Notes: generated by a model from the sequence alone, not told the origin. DNA of 64,000 nucleotides from Streptomyces poriferorum (GCF_019399235.1 NZ_JAELVH010000005.1:62001-126000); one strand, 5' to 3'; positions 1-9,027 are shown, counted from the first letter of the stretch. Translations and numbers: made by a program.

Positions 1-1
1 C

Positions 2-847
2 TTTGTCGCGCTGGCGGAGGAAGAACACTTCGGCACCGCCGCTCAGCGTGTGGGCATCACGCAGCCACCGCTGTCGCAGGGCCTGCGCCGGCTGGAGACC
101 CTGCTCGGAGTCCGCCTGTTCGACCGTGAGCGCGGGGTGTCCCTCACCGAGGAGGGGGCGCTGCTGCTGCCACACGCCCGCCGGGCCCTGGCCGCCCTTG
201 CCGAGCTGCGGGAGACCGGTGCCCGCGAGCACGCGGACGGCCGGCGCCTGCGGCTCGGGCTGGCCCCCGAGGTGCCGGCACCCCTCGCAGCCGATGTGGC
301 GTCCGCGCCCGTCCGGGCCGGCGAACGGACCCGGATCGGGATGGTGACGGCGTCAACGGCCGCGCTGCTCAGCGATGTCGAGGCCGGACGGCTCGACCTG
401 GCGGTGATCCGGCACCCCTCCGTACTGCACGGCCTGGCCGCCGGTCGCGTGATCCTGCTGCCGACCTGGGTCCTTGTCCCCGTGGGCCGCCAACAGGCCG
501 GTGAAGCAGTGCCGTTGGACCTTCCCTTCGCTGTGCGTCCGCGCGCCGAGGCACCCGCGGCCCACGACCTGTTCATCGACACGCTGGCCAGCCGCGGGCG
601 CCGGGTGGACACCGTGGCGGTCGCCGACGATCGTGCCGGCCTCGCCCTGGTCGCATCGGGCCAGGCGGTCCTGGTCACGGCGGACGACGCGCTGACAGCC
701 TCCGGAGTCGTGCGCCGGGCGGCGACGGATCCGCCACTGCCCCTACGGCTGCGCGTGGCCTGGAACCCACGACGTTCCGGTTCGGACGGGACGGCCGCGA
801 CGGCGCGACTCCTCGAGGACGCCCTGGCCCGGAAGGCGGCACGGTGA
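2..847 (+). CDS. LysR family transcriptional regulator (5' end outside window)
   Basis: The frame is open from base 2 and lacks its start codon, so the gene begins left of the window. The first visible residues are the LysR winged helix: [20 protein letters not shown] followed by [17 protein letters not shown]. The rest is a LysR effector-binding domain, ending at a TGA. The stop overlaps the GTG start of the beta-lactamase-like gene (GTGA), so the two are probably translationally coupled. That is unusual because LysR regulators are normally divergent from their target. The target and effector are not evident from sequence. The family call is secure. Confidence 0.93.
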   Translation, partial: FVALAEEEHFGTAAQRVGITQPPLSQGLRRLETLLGVRLFDRERGVSLTEEGALLLPHARRALAALAELRETGAREHADGRRLRLGLAPEVPAPLAADVASAPVRAGERTRIGMVTASTAALLSDVEAGRLDLAVIRHPSVLHGLAAGRVILLPTWVLVPVGRQQAGEAVPLDLPFAVRPRAEAPAAHDLFIDTLASRGRRVDTVAVADDRAGLALVASGQAVLVTADDALTASGVVRRAATDPPLPLRLRVAWNPRRSGSDGTAATARLLEDALARKAAR

Positions 848-1758
848 CGGGCCTGCGGCGCGGCAGTGGCGTGGAACGCACCATCCGCGGCATGTTCGAC
901 GACGCGGGAGTCCGCGGCTGGCTGCACGTGGCGGAACTGCACCGTCCATCGGCCAGCGTCGCGATCGATCCCGACGCCCGACTGCCCATCGGCTCGGTCT
1001 ACAAGGTGCCCCTCATGGTCGCCTTCTGCCGGCTCGCGGATGCGGGGCTGATCGATCCCCGCCGCCGGCTGACCCTGGACCCGACGGACCGCGTTCCCGG
1101 CCCGACCGGCGTCTCCCTCCTCCGGGACCCCGTCACCATGTCACTGCGCGACCTGGCGACACAGATGATGAGCATCTCCGACAACACCGCGGCCGCCGCC
1201 GTTCTCCGGGAGGTCGGCGCCGACGCGGTCGACGCCATGTGCCAGGAACTCGGCATGCCGGGCACACACATCCACGGAGGCGTCGTCAGCACGTTCAGCC
1301 GGCTCGTCGCCGAAACGGGTGCCCGCTCGCTGGACGCCGCCCTGGCGCGCGTGAGCGACAACGACGCCGTCGTGCCGGCGGGCGTGTACGACCCGGCGTT
1401 CAAGGCCTCCAGTACGGCGTCGGACCTGGCATGCCTCCTGCGCGCGATCTGGACCGGACAGGCCGCCTCCGAGGAAAGCTGCGCCCTCATCCGCGAGGTC
1501 ATGCGCAGCCAGCCGTGGACGCACCGGCTCGCCTCCGGCTTCCCCTACGACGATGTCACCGTCTACGGCAAGACCGGCACCTTCGGGGCGTTGCGCCACG
1601 AGGCGGGCGTCGTCGAACTCGCGGACGGCAGCGCCTATACGGCGGTGGTGTTCACCCAGGCGGCCCGGGCCGACAACAAGCTGCCCCGCGCCGACGCCGT
1701 GATCGGCGCAGCGGCGCGGGCCGCTGTGGAGGAACTGCGGGGAACCCAGGGGACTTGA
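844..1758 (+). CDS. Class A beta-lactamase-like serine hydrolase
   Basis: The 304-residue protein carries the three penicillin-recognising motifs: SVYK with catalytic Ser51/Lys54, SDN at 112-114, and KTG at 243-245. These place it in the class A beta-lactamase/PBP-like superfamily. No signal peptide is visible from the GTG start, whereas true beta-lactamases are exported. The usual omega-loop E-x-x-x-N motif is not obvious between residues 140 and 180. Beta-lactam hydrolysis is therefore doubtful, and a cytoplasmic esterase or amidase role is equally possible. Its GTG overlaps the upstream LysR stop codon, which indicates co-expression with that regulator. Confidence 0.85.
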   Translation: MTGLRRGSGVERTIRGMFDDAGVRGWLHVAELHRPSASVAIDPDARLPIGSVYKVPLMVAFCRLADAGLIDPRRRLTLDPTDRVPGPTGVSLLRDPVTMSLRDLATQMMSISDNTAAAAVLREVGADAVDAMCQELGMPGTHIHGGVVSTFSRLVAETGARSLDAALARVSDNDAVVPAGVYDPAFKASSTASDLACLLRAIWTGQAASEESCALIREVMRSQPWTHRLASGFPYDDVTVYGKTGTFGALRHEAGVVELADGSAYTAVVFTQAARADNKLPRADAVIGAAARAAVEELRGTQGT

Positions 1759-1849
1759 GCGGAAGCTCACGTCGCGGAGGTGCCGGTGTGACGGAGCCAT
1801 GGCCGGCGCCGGACTTCCGCGGACACGGCGAACCGGACTCCGTACGTCT

Positions 1850-2557
1850 TCAGGCGAACAGCCGGCTGGGATGGGAAGCGCGACGGGCGGCCGTCAGCAG
1901 GGCGTGGATCCGCGGCGCGGCCTGGTTCATCCCGGTCACGGGCGTCGCGAACGGCAGCCGTACGTCGCGCCGCTTGCGGGCGTACTCGAGGCGCAGGGTG
2001 ATGCCGTACCGGTCCAGCGCCACCGGGAGGGCGCGCAGCATGCTCTTCTCCGGCGCGGGGCGCACGAGGCGCAACAGGAGCGGCACGAGTTCCGCGTGAC
2101 TGTCCATCAAGTGGGTCAGCATGTCCGCCTCGTGCGGGGCGACCGGATCAGGGGTGGCGGTCTGCAGCGCGGACAGCGGTACGAACGTGCGGCCCCCGCC
2201 GTCGTCGAGAACCGCCTGGCCGAACTCCATGCAGACGCTGCTGGTGGCTTCCGCGTCGTACGGCGCGGCCAGCAGCCCGGTCATCGTGACCCGGGCGCGC
2301 AGCCGGTCGCGCACGGGCGTGGGGGCGACATCCGTGAACTCCAGCCGGACCGGGACGGGCGCGGCCGGATGAGCGGGGCCGGTCCCGGACGGCTCGTGGA
2401 GGTGGACATGGCCCATCGCGGCCGTGCCGTCGAGGCGATGGACCTCGACGGGGTCGAGGCCGTCACTCACCACCGTCATCGAATGGGCTCCGGTGAGGAT
2501 CGACAGCATGCGCTCGGCGGGGGTCGGCTGCGTGATGCGGGCGCTGAAAGGGCGCAT
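1850..2557 (-). CDS. DUF2470 domain protein, iron-box controlled
   Basis: The 235-residue soluble protein has a C-terminal DUF2470-like region (about residues 145-230, beginning PHEADMLTHLMDSHAELVPL). This is the small domain found with HugZ-type split-barrel haem-handling proteins. The N-terminal part begins PTPAERMLSILTGAHSMTVV, as in actinobacterial DUF2470 proteins. A good ribosome site (AGGAG) lies 7 bases before the ATG. A 19-bp DmdR/DtxR/IdeR iron box lies 40-58 bases upstream, so the gene is predicted to be induced by iron starvation. A role in haem or siderophore-iron handling is inferred from the domain and the operator. No siderophore genes adjoin it. Confidence 0.82.
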   Translation of the reverse strand: MRPFSARITQPTPAERMLSILTGAHSMTVVSDGLDPVEVHRLDGTAAMGHVHLHEPSGTGPAHPAAPVPVRLEFTDVAPTPVRDRLRARVTMTGLLAAPYDAEATSSVCMEFGQAVLDDGGGRTFVPLSALQTATPDPVAPHEADMLTHLMDSHAELVPLLLRLVRPAPEKSMLRALPVALDRYGITLRLEYARKRRDVRLPFATPVTGMNQAAPRIHALLTAARRASHPSRLFA

Positions 2558-2596
2558 CCAAGGTCTCCTGAGGGGAGGTGGCGAGATCCGGATTAC

Positions 2597-2615
2597 TTAG
2601 GTATGCCTAACCTAA
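2597..2615 (-). promoter_or_regulatory. Iron box (DmdR/IdeR/DtxR operator)
   Basis: TTAGGTATGCCTAACCTAA matches the actinobacterial iron-box consensus TTAGGTTAGGCTAACCTAA at 16 of 19 positions. It lies 40-58 bases upstream of the DUF2470 start, where a bound Fe-repressor would block the promoter. Confidence 0.88.
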
Positions 2616-2867
2616 CCCATGCGCGGGGGTGGAGAGGCTGAGGGAGCGGGATGTGGCCGGAACGCGACGCGGGGGAGGCGGGATCGGGCGCGCGTGTACC
2701 GACGTCCCGTGGGGGGCGTGAGGGTACTGCTCCATTCAGCGCCGCCCCGGCCGAGGCCAAGTGGCGAGCCGTTCGGGCGGCATTTAGCGTCACCCAGGCC
2801 GAGGGGCATTGCTCGCCAGTGAGGACAAAAGGTCCACAGCTGCTTCTCGAGAACCCGGAGAACCATC

Positions 2868-3389
2868 ATGCGCGTGATACGTGTCGCTTCTGTCGCCCTG
2901 CTCGGTGCCGCCGCTCTCGGAGCCGCTGCTCCGGCGGCCCTTGCCGACGACGGGAACCACAACATCACGTCGTTCGGCTTCACCGTCTCCCCGTCGACGG
3001 TGGCCCCCGGCGGCACCGTGACCCTCAACGCGACCGGGTGCGAGGTGCCGTCCGTGACCGTCAGCTCGGGAGTGTTCGACACCGTCACCCTTGAGGAGGG
3101 TCACTCGGCCACCGCGCGCGTCGATGACGACGCCAAGCCCGGCGCCGAGTACGACGTGACCTTCGACTGCAAGGGGGAGAAGGGCACCACACCGCTCACG
3201 ATTCGCGAGGGATCGGGCCACAACGACCACACGGGCTCGGTGATGCCGGGCAACGGCGTCCGGGCCGGAGCCGGTGGCAGCCTCTCCGGCATGAGCCCGG
3301 GCGAGGTCGGTGCGGGAGCCGCCTTCGTCGCGGGCGCGCTCGGATTCGGTGCCTACAAGATGCGCCGCCGTTCCGGCAGCGACGCCTGA
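2868..3389 (+). CDS. Secreted, membrane-anchored protein preceding a sortase
   Basis: The 173-residue protein has a signal peptide (residues 1 to about 26, ending in APAALA). The extracellular domain contains only two cysteines (positions about 58 and 104, probably a disulphide). It ends in a C-terminal hydrophobic segment (GEVGAGAAFVAGALGFGAY) followed by KMRRR, a stop-transfer tail. No LPXTG or LAXTG motif is visible, so the tail anchors it in the membrane and the wall is not implied. It lies just upstream of a class F sortase, a recurrent Streptomyces arrangement, with a hairpin (3410-3432) between them. Its biochemical role is unknown. Confidence 0.8.
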   Translation: MRVIRVASVALLGAAALGAAAPAALADDGNHNITSFGFTVSPSTVAPGGTVTLNATGCEVPSVTVSSGVFDTVTLEEGHSATARVDDDAKPGAEYDVTFDCKGEKGTTPLTIREGSGHNDHTGSVMPGNGVRAGAGGSLSGMSPGEVGAGAAFVAGALGFGAYKMRRRSGSDA

Positions 3390-3409
3390 CCGCGAGAGGC
3401 GCTGAAGGT

Positions 3410-3432
3410 CCGGGCCCTGCCTAGGGGCCCGG
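3410..3432 (+). terminator. Short GC hairpin between secreted protein and sortase
   Basis: CCGGGCCC and GGGCCCGG (3410-3417 and 3425-3432) form an 8-bp stem with a 7-base loop. No U-run follows. It may attenuate rather than stop read-through into the sortase gene. Confidence 0.4.
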
Positions 3433-3466
3433 TCCGGGGACCACAGGACCGAAAAGCGGAGAAGAC

Positions 3467-4333
3467 GTGCACAGAGCCGTGTGGCACGAGTGGATCGAAC
3501 CCGCCGAACCCCCGAAGCCGGCCCGCCAGCGCCTGTTCGGCCGGCGTAAGGCCGTCGACGCCCGGGACGAGCGGGACCGGCGGGACGAGCGGGGCCGCCG
3601 GGATGAGCGGGACCGGCGGGATGAGCGGGACCGGCGGGGCGAGCGGGGCCGCCGGGACGAGCGGGGCCGCCTGGAGGGAAGCAAGAAGGGCGGCGGCCTT
3701 CGGGTACCCGGCTGGGGCACCCTCGTCGTCGCCCTGCTGCTCGGCCTGGCCCTGATCCGGCACGGCCTCGGTGGCGACGGCCCCCCGCAGCCCGCGTCGG
3801 CGGCCGGCGACCGGTCCGGCGGCTCCGGTGCAGGTACCTGGCCGCAAGGGCCGCCCCCCGAGCCGCTCACCCGCGCCCTGCCCGAACGGATCACGATCCC
3901 TTTCCTCGACGTCGACGCTCCCGTCGGAAAGGTGGGCCTCGGCGCGGACGACTGGATCGGCGTACCGCCCCTGGCGGACAACAACCTGGCGGCCTGGTAC
4001 GACGGTTCCGTCACTCCCGGCGAGTCCGGTACCTCCGTGCTCGTGGGCCATGTGGACAACAAGGCGGGCCCTGCCGTCTTCTACGGGCTCGGCGCCCTGA
4101 CGAAAGGACGCCGCATCGAGATCGCCCGCACCGACGGCACCACGGCGGTCTTCTCCGTCTATGCCGTCGAGGTCGTAAGCAAGGCCGCATTCCCCGCAGA
4201 CCGCGTCTACGCGAACACCTCCGAACCGGAACTGCGCGTACTCACCTGCGGTGGCGGCTTCTCGCGGAAGGCCGGCTACGAGGGCAACGTCGTGGCCTAC
4301 GCGCGTCTCACGTCCGTCCTCCAGGAGGGGTAG
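3467..4333 (+). CDS. Class F sortase with charged repeat-bearing N-terminus
   Basis: The 288-residue protein has a transmembrane segment at about residues 82-98 (VPGWGTLVVALLLGLAL) and an extracellular sortase domain from about 138. The catalytic His195 lies in VGHVDN and Cys261 in LTCGGG, as expected for class E/F cysteine transpeptidases of Streptomyces. The cytoplasmic N-terminus contains about six copies of a six-residue unit, DERDRR/DERGRR (residues 34-68). This insert is absent from typical sortases. It follows the secreted protein at 2868-3389, which may be its partner, although no sorting motif is visible there. Confidence 0.9.
   Translation: MHRAVWHEWIEPAEPPKPARQRLFGRRKAVDARDERDRRDERGRRDERDRRDERDRRGERGRRDERGRLEGSKKGGGLRVPGWGTLVVALLLGLALIRHGLGGDGPPQPASAAGDRSGGSGAGTWPQGPPPEPLTRALPERITIPFLDVDAPVGKVGLGADDWIGVPPLADNNLAAWYDGSVTPGESGTSVLVGHVDNKAGPAVFYGLGALTKGRRIEIARTDGTTAVFSVYAVEVVSKAAFPADRVYANTSEPELRVLTCGGGFSRKAGYEGNVVAYARLTSVLQEG
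3566..3670 (+). repeat. 18-bp in-frame tandem repeat in the sortase gene
   Basis: Nearly six copies of an 18-bp unit (gacgagcgggaccggcgg and variants) encode DERDRR-like hexapeptides in the cytoplasmic tail. The unit keeps the frame, so copy-number changes would alter tail length without breaking the gene. Confidence 0.9.
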
Positions 4334-4482
4334 CCGGGATCGCGCGGCCAAGGCGCTGGAGGGCGGCCGCGGCGCACGCGTGGCGCGCTTCAGGGAGCAC
4401 AGTCGCAGGGCGACCCGGGCGCGGCAGGACGTGTCCGTTTCCTTCAAGAAAATGATGGAAGCGACCCGATATTCTCGCCGCC

Positions 4483-4902
4483 ATGCAGAGCACCGGTAAC
4501 GAATCGCGCCACATCAGTATCCGTATCGCCAGCCCGGCCGAGACCGTTTACGCCTTCGCCTCCGATCCGGCCAACCTCCCTGCGTGGGCCCAGGGGCTGG
4601 GCGGCTCCATCGAGAAGATCGACGGCCGGTGGGTCGCGGAATTCTCACCCATGGGACGGGTCGTCGTCGCCTTCACGCCCCCCAACGAGTTGGGCGTACT
4701 CGACCACGACGTCACGCTGCCGTCCGGGGACACCGTCCACAACCCGGTCCGCGTCATCGCGGACGGCACCGGCAGCGAGGTCGTGTTCACCCTGCGACGG
4801 CGGCCGGGAATGAGCGATGACGACCTCCGGCGCGACGCCGACATGGTCGCCGCCGACCTGGTGCGGCTCAAGGAGCTGACTGAGTCCCCGGAACGCTCGT
4901 GA
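4483..4902 (+). CDS. SRPBCC (START-like) family protein
   Basis: The 139-residue soluble protein begins ISIRIASPAETVYAFASDPA and continues NLPAWAQGLGGSIEKIDGRW, the usual start of SRPBCC ligand-binding proteins. The helix-grip strands follow through about residue 105. It ends in a long helix (DLRRDADMVAADLVRLKELT). The ligand is unknown. It stands alone, with about 150 bases separating it from the sortase gene. It could be a lyase, cyclase or binding protein, and no catalytic residues identify it. Confidence 0.82.
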   Translation: MQSTGNESRHISIRIASPAETVYAFASDPANLPAWAQGLGGSIEKIDGRWVAEFSPMGRVVVAFTPPNELGVLDHDVTLPSGDTVHNPVRVIADGTGSEVVFTLRRRPGMSDDDLRRDADMVAADLVRLKELTESPERS

Positions 4903-4953
4903 CGCCCGGCCGGCACGCCGTTCGGCGCGGACAGGGCCGGGTGCCGCGTGCTG

Positions 4954-5196
4954 TCAGGCCCGTACGTCCGGCCACGGTTCAGGCGAGAGCGCCACGAGGT
5001 CGTACTGCGGGCACGGCGTCGTGAAGCACTGCTTGGGTGCGGGGACGCAGACGTAGCCCAACGGCGCCGGGACGGAGGCGCAAGGACCGGCCTGTGCCCG
5101 GGAGGAGCCTTCCGCGGCGTGCGCCGGGCCGGCCGGGACGAGAGGCAGGGCAGTCAGCGCGACCGCCGAAGCGGCGCGCAGCAGGATATTCATCAC
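4954..5196 (-). CDS. Small secreted cysteine-containing protein
   Basis: The predicted 80-residue product has a signal peptide (NILLRAASAVALTALPLVP, cleavage near AHA-AE). The mature region is about 52 residues and holds four cysteines (CASV, VCVP, QCFT, PCPQ), probably two disulphides. GTG at 5196 is immediately followed by ATG at 5193, and either could start it. The ribosome site is weak. It is convergent with the SRPBCC gene. No family was recognised. The composition fits a small extracytoplasmic binding or inhibitor-like protein, but this is not established. Confidence 0.6.
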   Translation of the reverse strand: MMNILLRAASAVALTALPLVPAGPAHAAEGSSRAQAGPCASVPAPLGYVCVPAPKQCFTTPCPQYDLVALSPEPWPDVRA

Positions 5197-5384
5197 GAAG
5201 GACAGGCATAGCCGCCGTCGTGCCCGGACGACAGGCTCAGGCAGCCCAAGTCACCCGCCCGGGTGGACGATTCCCCCGCAGAGCGGGCTTCTGACCGTCG
5301 GACGGTGCCGGTGCACGTTCCCACCGCCTCCCTTCCCGGGCCGGCCCGCCGCGGAGCGGGTTCAAACGGTTCGGAATCGAGCAG

Positions 5385-6122
5385 GTGAGTGATATGAGTT
5401 CACTCGCGCGCACCACCCCACCACCGTTCGAGCGACCGGCCCGGACGCGTGGCGGGAGGACGGGCCGGAGGGCTCGCCCGTTCCGCCGCCATCTCCTCGT
5501 CCCGGTCGCGATCGCCTCCGTCACCCTTGTGGCAGCCGGCTGTGGCGGTACCTCGGACTCGGCCTCACCTTCCGGGGCGGCGGCCTCCGTCCCGGCCGAA
5601 TCCGCCCCCGGAGCGGAAAGCCCATCGGCGGCGGGCTCCACCTCACCGGCCGCGGATGCGGGCACCCCCGACGCACCCGCCGACCAGGATCACGCCGACA
5701 GCACGCCCACAGCCGCCTCAGGCGCCCGTCGCTGCACGGCCGCCGGGCTGACCATGCGCCTCGGCCGTGCCGACGCCGGCGCGGGCCAGATCCACTACCT
5801 GCTCACCTTCGTGAACAAGTCCACCACCGCATGCGCGCTGCGAGGCTTCCCGGGTGTCTCACTGATCAAGCGCGACGGCAGCGCGATCGGTGTGCCCGCC
5901 GAGCGCGAGGGCGCCGCGCGGGGACAGACGGTGATCGGCCCCGGCAGGACGGCGGAGGTCACCCTGCACACCCTGAACCAGGGCATCAACGGTTCGGGCT
6001 GCTGGAGCCGGCCCGACTACCTGCGGGTCTATCCGCCGGGCTCCAAGGACGCCATGACGCTGCGGACCTCCCTCCTCCACGTCTGCGGCGACCGCTTCAC
6101 GACCACAGCGGTGGCCGGCTGA
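5385..6122 (+). CDS. DUF4232-domain lipoprotein
   Basis: The 245-residue protein has an N-terminal basic region and a lipobox (LVAAGC, Cys at about residue 53). A low-complexity Ala/Ser/Pro linker follows (about 55-112). The C-terminal DUF4232-type beta-domain (about 115-242) runs RCTAAGLTMRLGRADAGAG to YLRVYPPGSKDAMTL, and contains cysteines that probably pair. The protein should be tethered to the outer face of the membrane. The start is GTG at 5385 or ATG at 5394. The second is better placed relative to AGGTGAG. The function of DUF4232 is unknown. Confidence 0.85.
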   Translation: MSDMSSLARTTPPPFERPARTRGGRTGRRARPFRRHLLVPVAIASVTLVAAGCGGTSDSASPSGAAASVPAESAPGAESPSAAGSTSPAADAGTPDAPADQDHADSTPTAASGARRCTAAGLTMRLGRADAGAGQIHYLLTFVNKSTTACALRGFPGVSLIKRDGSAIGVPAEREGAARGQTVIGPGRTAEVTLHTLNQGINGSGCWSRPDYLRVYPPGSKDAMTLRTSLLHVCGDRFTTTAVAG

Positions 6123-6140
6123 CGAGGTGTGAGCGGAGCC

Positions 6141-7358
6141 TCAGGGCGTGCGGAGCTCGAGCGCGCGCACCGAGGCGTAGAACGCGGCGACATCGGCCGG
6201 CCGGAACAGCGAGCGGCCGGTGAGGCGGGAGACACGGTCCAGCCGGTTGCGGACGGTGTTGCGGTGGCAGTACAGCGTCTCCGCGATCTCCGTGGTGGAA
6301 CCGGTGTCGGAATCCAGCCACGCGGTGAGGGTCTCCATGAGGTCCTTGCGGTCCGGCGCGGCCAGGACGGGGTCGAGGAGGGCGACGGCCAGCCGCAGCG
6401 CCAGATCGTGCCCGGCCGCGACCAGGGCCGCGGCCGGATCGTGGTCGAGCGTGACCGCCCGGTGCGTGCCGGCGGGCAGCGAGGCCTGGGCCAGAGTGGC
6501 CAGACGAAGGGCGTCCGCGCTCTCGCGCAACCTTCCGTACGCGGGACTGAGACCCGCACGCCCCGCGACCGCGGCGCCGACGACGCCCAGCACGAGCGCC
6601 GGTCCCGGCACACGGGAGGGACCGGAGGCGACCGCCGGGTCCGGCAGCGCCACGATGCCCGCCAGGCCGTCGGGACGAGGGCGCCAGGCGGAGCGCAGTC
6701 CGTTCCGTAGCAGAGCCTGTTCCATCGCGGTGACGTCGCTGTGCTCGGCGACGACGCAGATGTACGGCCCCTGTTCGGGCAGGCCCAGGGAGGCGCCGGT
6801 GCCGCCGAGCATCGCCCAGTCGGCGGTCTTGCCGTTCAGGAGCGCGTCGAGCAGCAGCAGCCGCTGCAGTTCATCGGCTCGCGCCAGGCCGACCAGCGTC
6901 TCCCGGTAGACGTCGTTGACCGTCTGCGATGCGGCGTCCAGCAGGGACCAGATCGACATGGAGGCCTGCGCGATGTCGTCCATCGTCGTGCCTGGCTGCT
7001 CCTTGGCGCGGTCGATGAGGGAATGCGCCAGCAAGCGGTAGCCGATGCGGAAGGCATGCAGGACCGCGTCGACCGGAACGCCCTGCGTGGCCCGCCGCCG
7101 TACACACTGCCGGGTGGAGTCCGTGCGCATCGGGCGGCGGTCGGCCATGCACGTCAGCTGCTCGTACAGATTCCGCTCGTTGAAGTCCCGTACGTCGGCC
7201 TGGACCTCCCGGCTCAACCGGGCGTAGGGAGGGATCTCGGCGGTGATCGTGCGGAACAGGTCGTCAGCGAGGACGTCGACCCGCTCCAGCAACTCCGCGG
7301 CACATACCGACAACAGCGGAGGAACGGTCAGACCGCCATCGGCGTGCTGCTCTGGCAT
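6141..7358 (-). CDS. PucR family transcriptional regulator
   Basis: The 405-residue regulator ends in the PucR/CdaR-type helix-turn-helix (HRNTVRNRLDRVSRLTG). It is preceded by a central GGDEF-like diguanylate-fold region and an N-terminal RsbRD-like helical domain (LLERVDVLADDLFRTITAEI). The ATG at 7358 was preferred because residues upstream of it do not look like protein. The gene is divergent from the acyl-CoA ligase at 7498, and a palindrome lies in the shared 139-bp gap. It is therefore the likely local regulator of that ligase, with an acyl or aromatic ligand as one possibility. Confidence 0.88.
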   Translation of the reverse strand: MPEQHADGGLTVPPLLSVCAAELLERVDVLADDLFRTITAEIPPYARLSREVQADVRDFNERNLYEQLTCMADRRPMRTDSTRQCVRRRATQGVPVDAVLHAFRIGYRLLAHSLIDRAKEQPGTTMDDIAQASMSIWSLLDAASQTVNDVYRETLVGLARADELQRLLLLDALLNGKTADWAMLGGTGASLGLPEQGPYICVVAEHSDVTAMEQALLRNGLRSAWRPRPDGLAGIVALPDPAVASGPSRVPGPALVLGVVGAAVAGRAGLSPAYGRLRESADALRLATLAQASLPAGTHRAVTLDHDPAAALVAAGHDLALRLAVALLDPVLAAPDRKDLMETLTAWLDSDTGSTTEIAETLYCHRNTVRNRLDRVSRLTGRSLFRPADVAAFYASVRALELRTP

Positions 7359-7393
7359 GCCGGTCAGCATACGGTTCACTGCCCGGTCCGCAA

Positions 7394-7409
7394 TTGTGCG
7401 GTCGCACAA
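7394..7409. promoter_or_regulatory. Palindromic operator candidate in divergent PucR/ligase promoter
   Basis: TTGTGCG-gt-CGCACAA is a perfect 7+7 inverted repeat between the two divergent start codons, 35 bases from the regulator start. A further TTGTGC occurs near 7457. It is a candidate site for the PucR regulator. Confidence 0.55.
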
Positions 7410-7497
7410 GGCGGAAGCCGTACCCGAGGTCGTCCGCCCACCGCGTTCCGCGCCTGTTGTGCCTGAGCATTTCCTCACGAGCCGCTGAGGAGAACTG

Positions 7498-9027
7498 ATG
7501 CTGAATCTGTCGTCCCTGCTGGAGCACAGCGCCCGGGAACACCCCGGCCGAATCGCACTGGTCCTCGGTGACACCCGTCTGACCTACGCCGAGCTGCTGG
7601 CACGATCCCAGGACATCGCCGGAGCGTTGCGGCGCCGCGGGATCGGCAGAGGCGACAGGGTGGCGCTGTCCTGCCCGAACGTGCCGGACTTCCCGGCCGC
7701 CTACTTCGGCATACTCCGCGTCGGAGCGGTCGTGGTGCCGCTCAATGTGCTCCTGCGGCCGCAGGAGGTCGCCTACCACCTCACCGACTCCGGGGCCAGA
7801 GCCCTTCTCTGCTACGAGGGCACTCCGCAGCTGCCCCTGGCCGAGGTGGGGAAGGCGGGATTCGACCAGGCGCCCGACTGCGAACACCTCCTCCTGCTGC
7901 ACGGGATCGAACGCACGGGTCCCGCCGACGCCCGGTCCGCCGACGCGGTGGCCACCGCTGCGGAGGACACCGCAGTGATCCTCTACACCAGCGGCACGAC
8001 TGGACGGCCCAAGGGCGCCGAACTCACCCATCGCAACATGGTGATGAACGCCATGGTCGCCGACCGGCTGTTCACAGCGGCCGACGACGAGGTGATGCTT
8101 GCCGCCCTCCCCTTGTTCCACGCCTTCGGTCAGAGCGCGGTGATGAACATGGGCATGCTCAGGGGTGCCACCCTCGTTCTGCAGCCCCGCTTCGACGCCG
8201 AGGAGGCCCTCCGGCTCATGCACCGCGAGGGGGTCACCTTCTTCGCGGGCGTGCCGACGATGTACTGGGCCCTGCTCGGCGCGCTCGGCACCCTGGACGA
8301 ACCGGCGGCACCCACGCGTCTGCGCACCGCCGTCTCCGGGGGCGCCGCGCTGCCCGTCGAGGTGCTCCAGCAGTTCGGGAAGGCCTTCGGCGTGGGGGTG
8401 CAGGAAGGCTACGGACTGTCGGAGACCTCGCCCGTTGCCTGCTTCAACCCGCCCGGACTGCCGCCGAGGCCCGGGTCGATCGGCCGGCCCGTGTGGGGTG
8501 TGCAGATGAAGCTCATCGACGACGCCTGGCAGGACGTTCCGGCGGACGGCCGGGGCGAGATCGCCATCCGCGGACACAACATCATGAAGGGCTACTACCG
8601 GCGGCCCGACGACACGGCCTCGGTGATGAACGACGGCTGGTTCCGTACCGGAGACATCGCACGGCGTGACGCGGACGGCTACTACTACGTAGTGGACCGG
8701 GTCAAAGACCTCATCATCCGCGGTGGTTTCAACGTCTACCCGCGCGAGATCGAAGAGGTACTGATCACACACCCGGCCGTGAGCATGGCCGCCGTGGTGG
8801 GCGTACGGCACGCCACGCACGGCGAGGACGTCAAGGCGTTCGTCATCCCGGTGCCAGGCACGGAGCTGAGCGAGGCGGAACTGATCGCCTGGTGCCGCGA
8901 GCGCATGGCCGCCTACAAGTACCCGCGCAGCGTGGAATTCCGCGACAGCCTGCCCCTGACGTCCACCGGCAAGATCCTCAAGCGCCGGCTGACGGCCGGG
9001 AACGCCGGGGAAGCAGGCCCGGCCTGA
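7498..9027 (+). CDS. Acyl-CoA synthetase (AMP-forming, fatty-acid--CoA ligase type)
   Basis: The 509-residue enzyme has all ANL-superfamily signatures: the P-loop YTSGTTGRPKGAELTH (about 165-180), the adenylate-binding YGLSETSP, the ribose-binding GWFRTGDIARRD, the hinge DRVKDLIIRGGFNVYPREIE, and the C-terminal catalytic lysine in LTSTGKILKR. It should activate a carboxylic acid to acyl-AMP and then acyl-CoA in the cytoplasm. The sequence resembles long-chain fatty acid ligases, but the chain length cannot be read from it. A strong ribosome site (GAGGAG) precedes the ATG. It is divergent from the PucR regulator. Confidence 0.95.
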   Translation: MLNLSSLLEHSAREHPGRIALVLGDTRLTYAELLARSQDIAGALRRRGIGRGDRVALSCPNVPDFPAAYFGILRVGAVVVPLNVLLRPQEVAYHLTDSGARALLCYEGTPQLPLAEVGKAGFDQAPDCEHLLLLHGIERTGPADARSADAVATAAEDTAVILYTSGTTGRPKGAELTHRNMVMNAMVADRLFTAADDEVMLAALPLFHAFGQSAVMNMGMLRGATLVLQPRFDAEEALRLMHREGVTFFAGVPTMYWALLGALGTLDEPAAPTRLRTAVSGGAALPVEVLQQFGKAFGVGVQEGYGLSETSPVACFNPPGLPPRPGSIGRPVWGVQMKLIDDAWQDVPADGRGEIAIRGHNIMKGYYRRPDDTASVMNDGWFRTGDIARRDADGYYYVVDRVKDLIIRGGFNVYPREIEEVLITHPAVSMAAVVGVRHATHGEDVKAFVIPVPGTELSEAELIAWCRERMAAYKYPRSVEFRDSLPLTSTGKILKRRLTAGNAGEAGPA

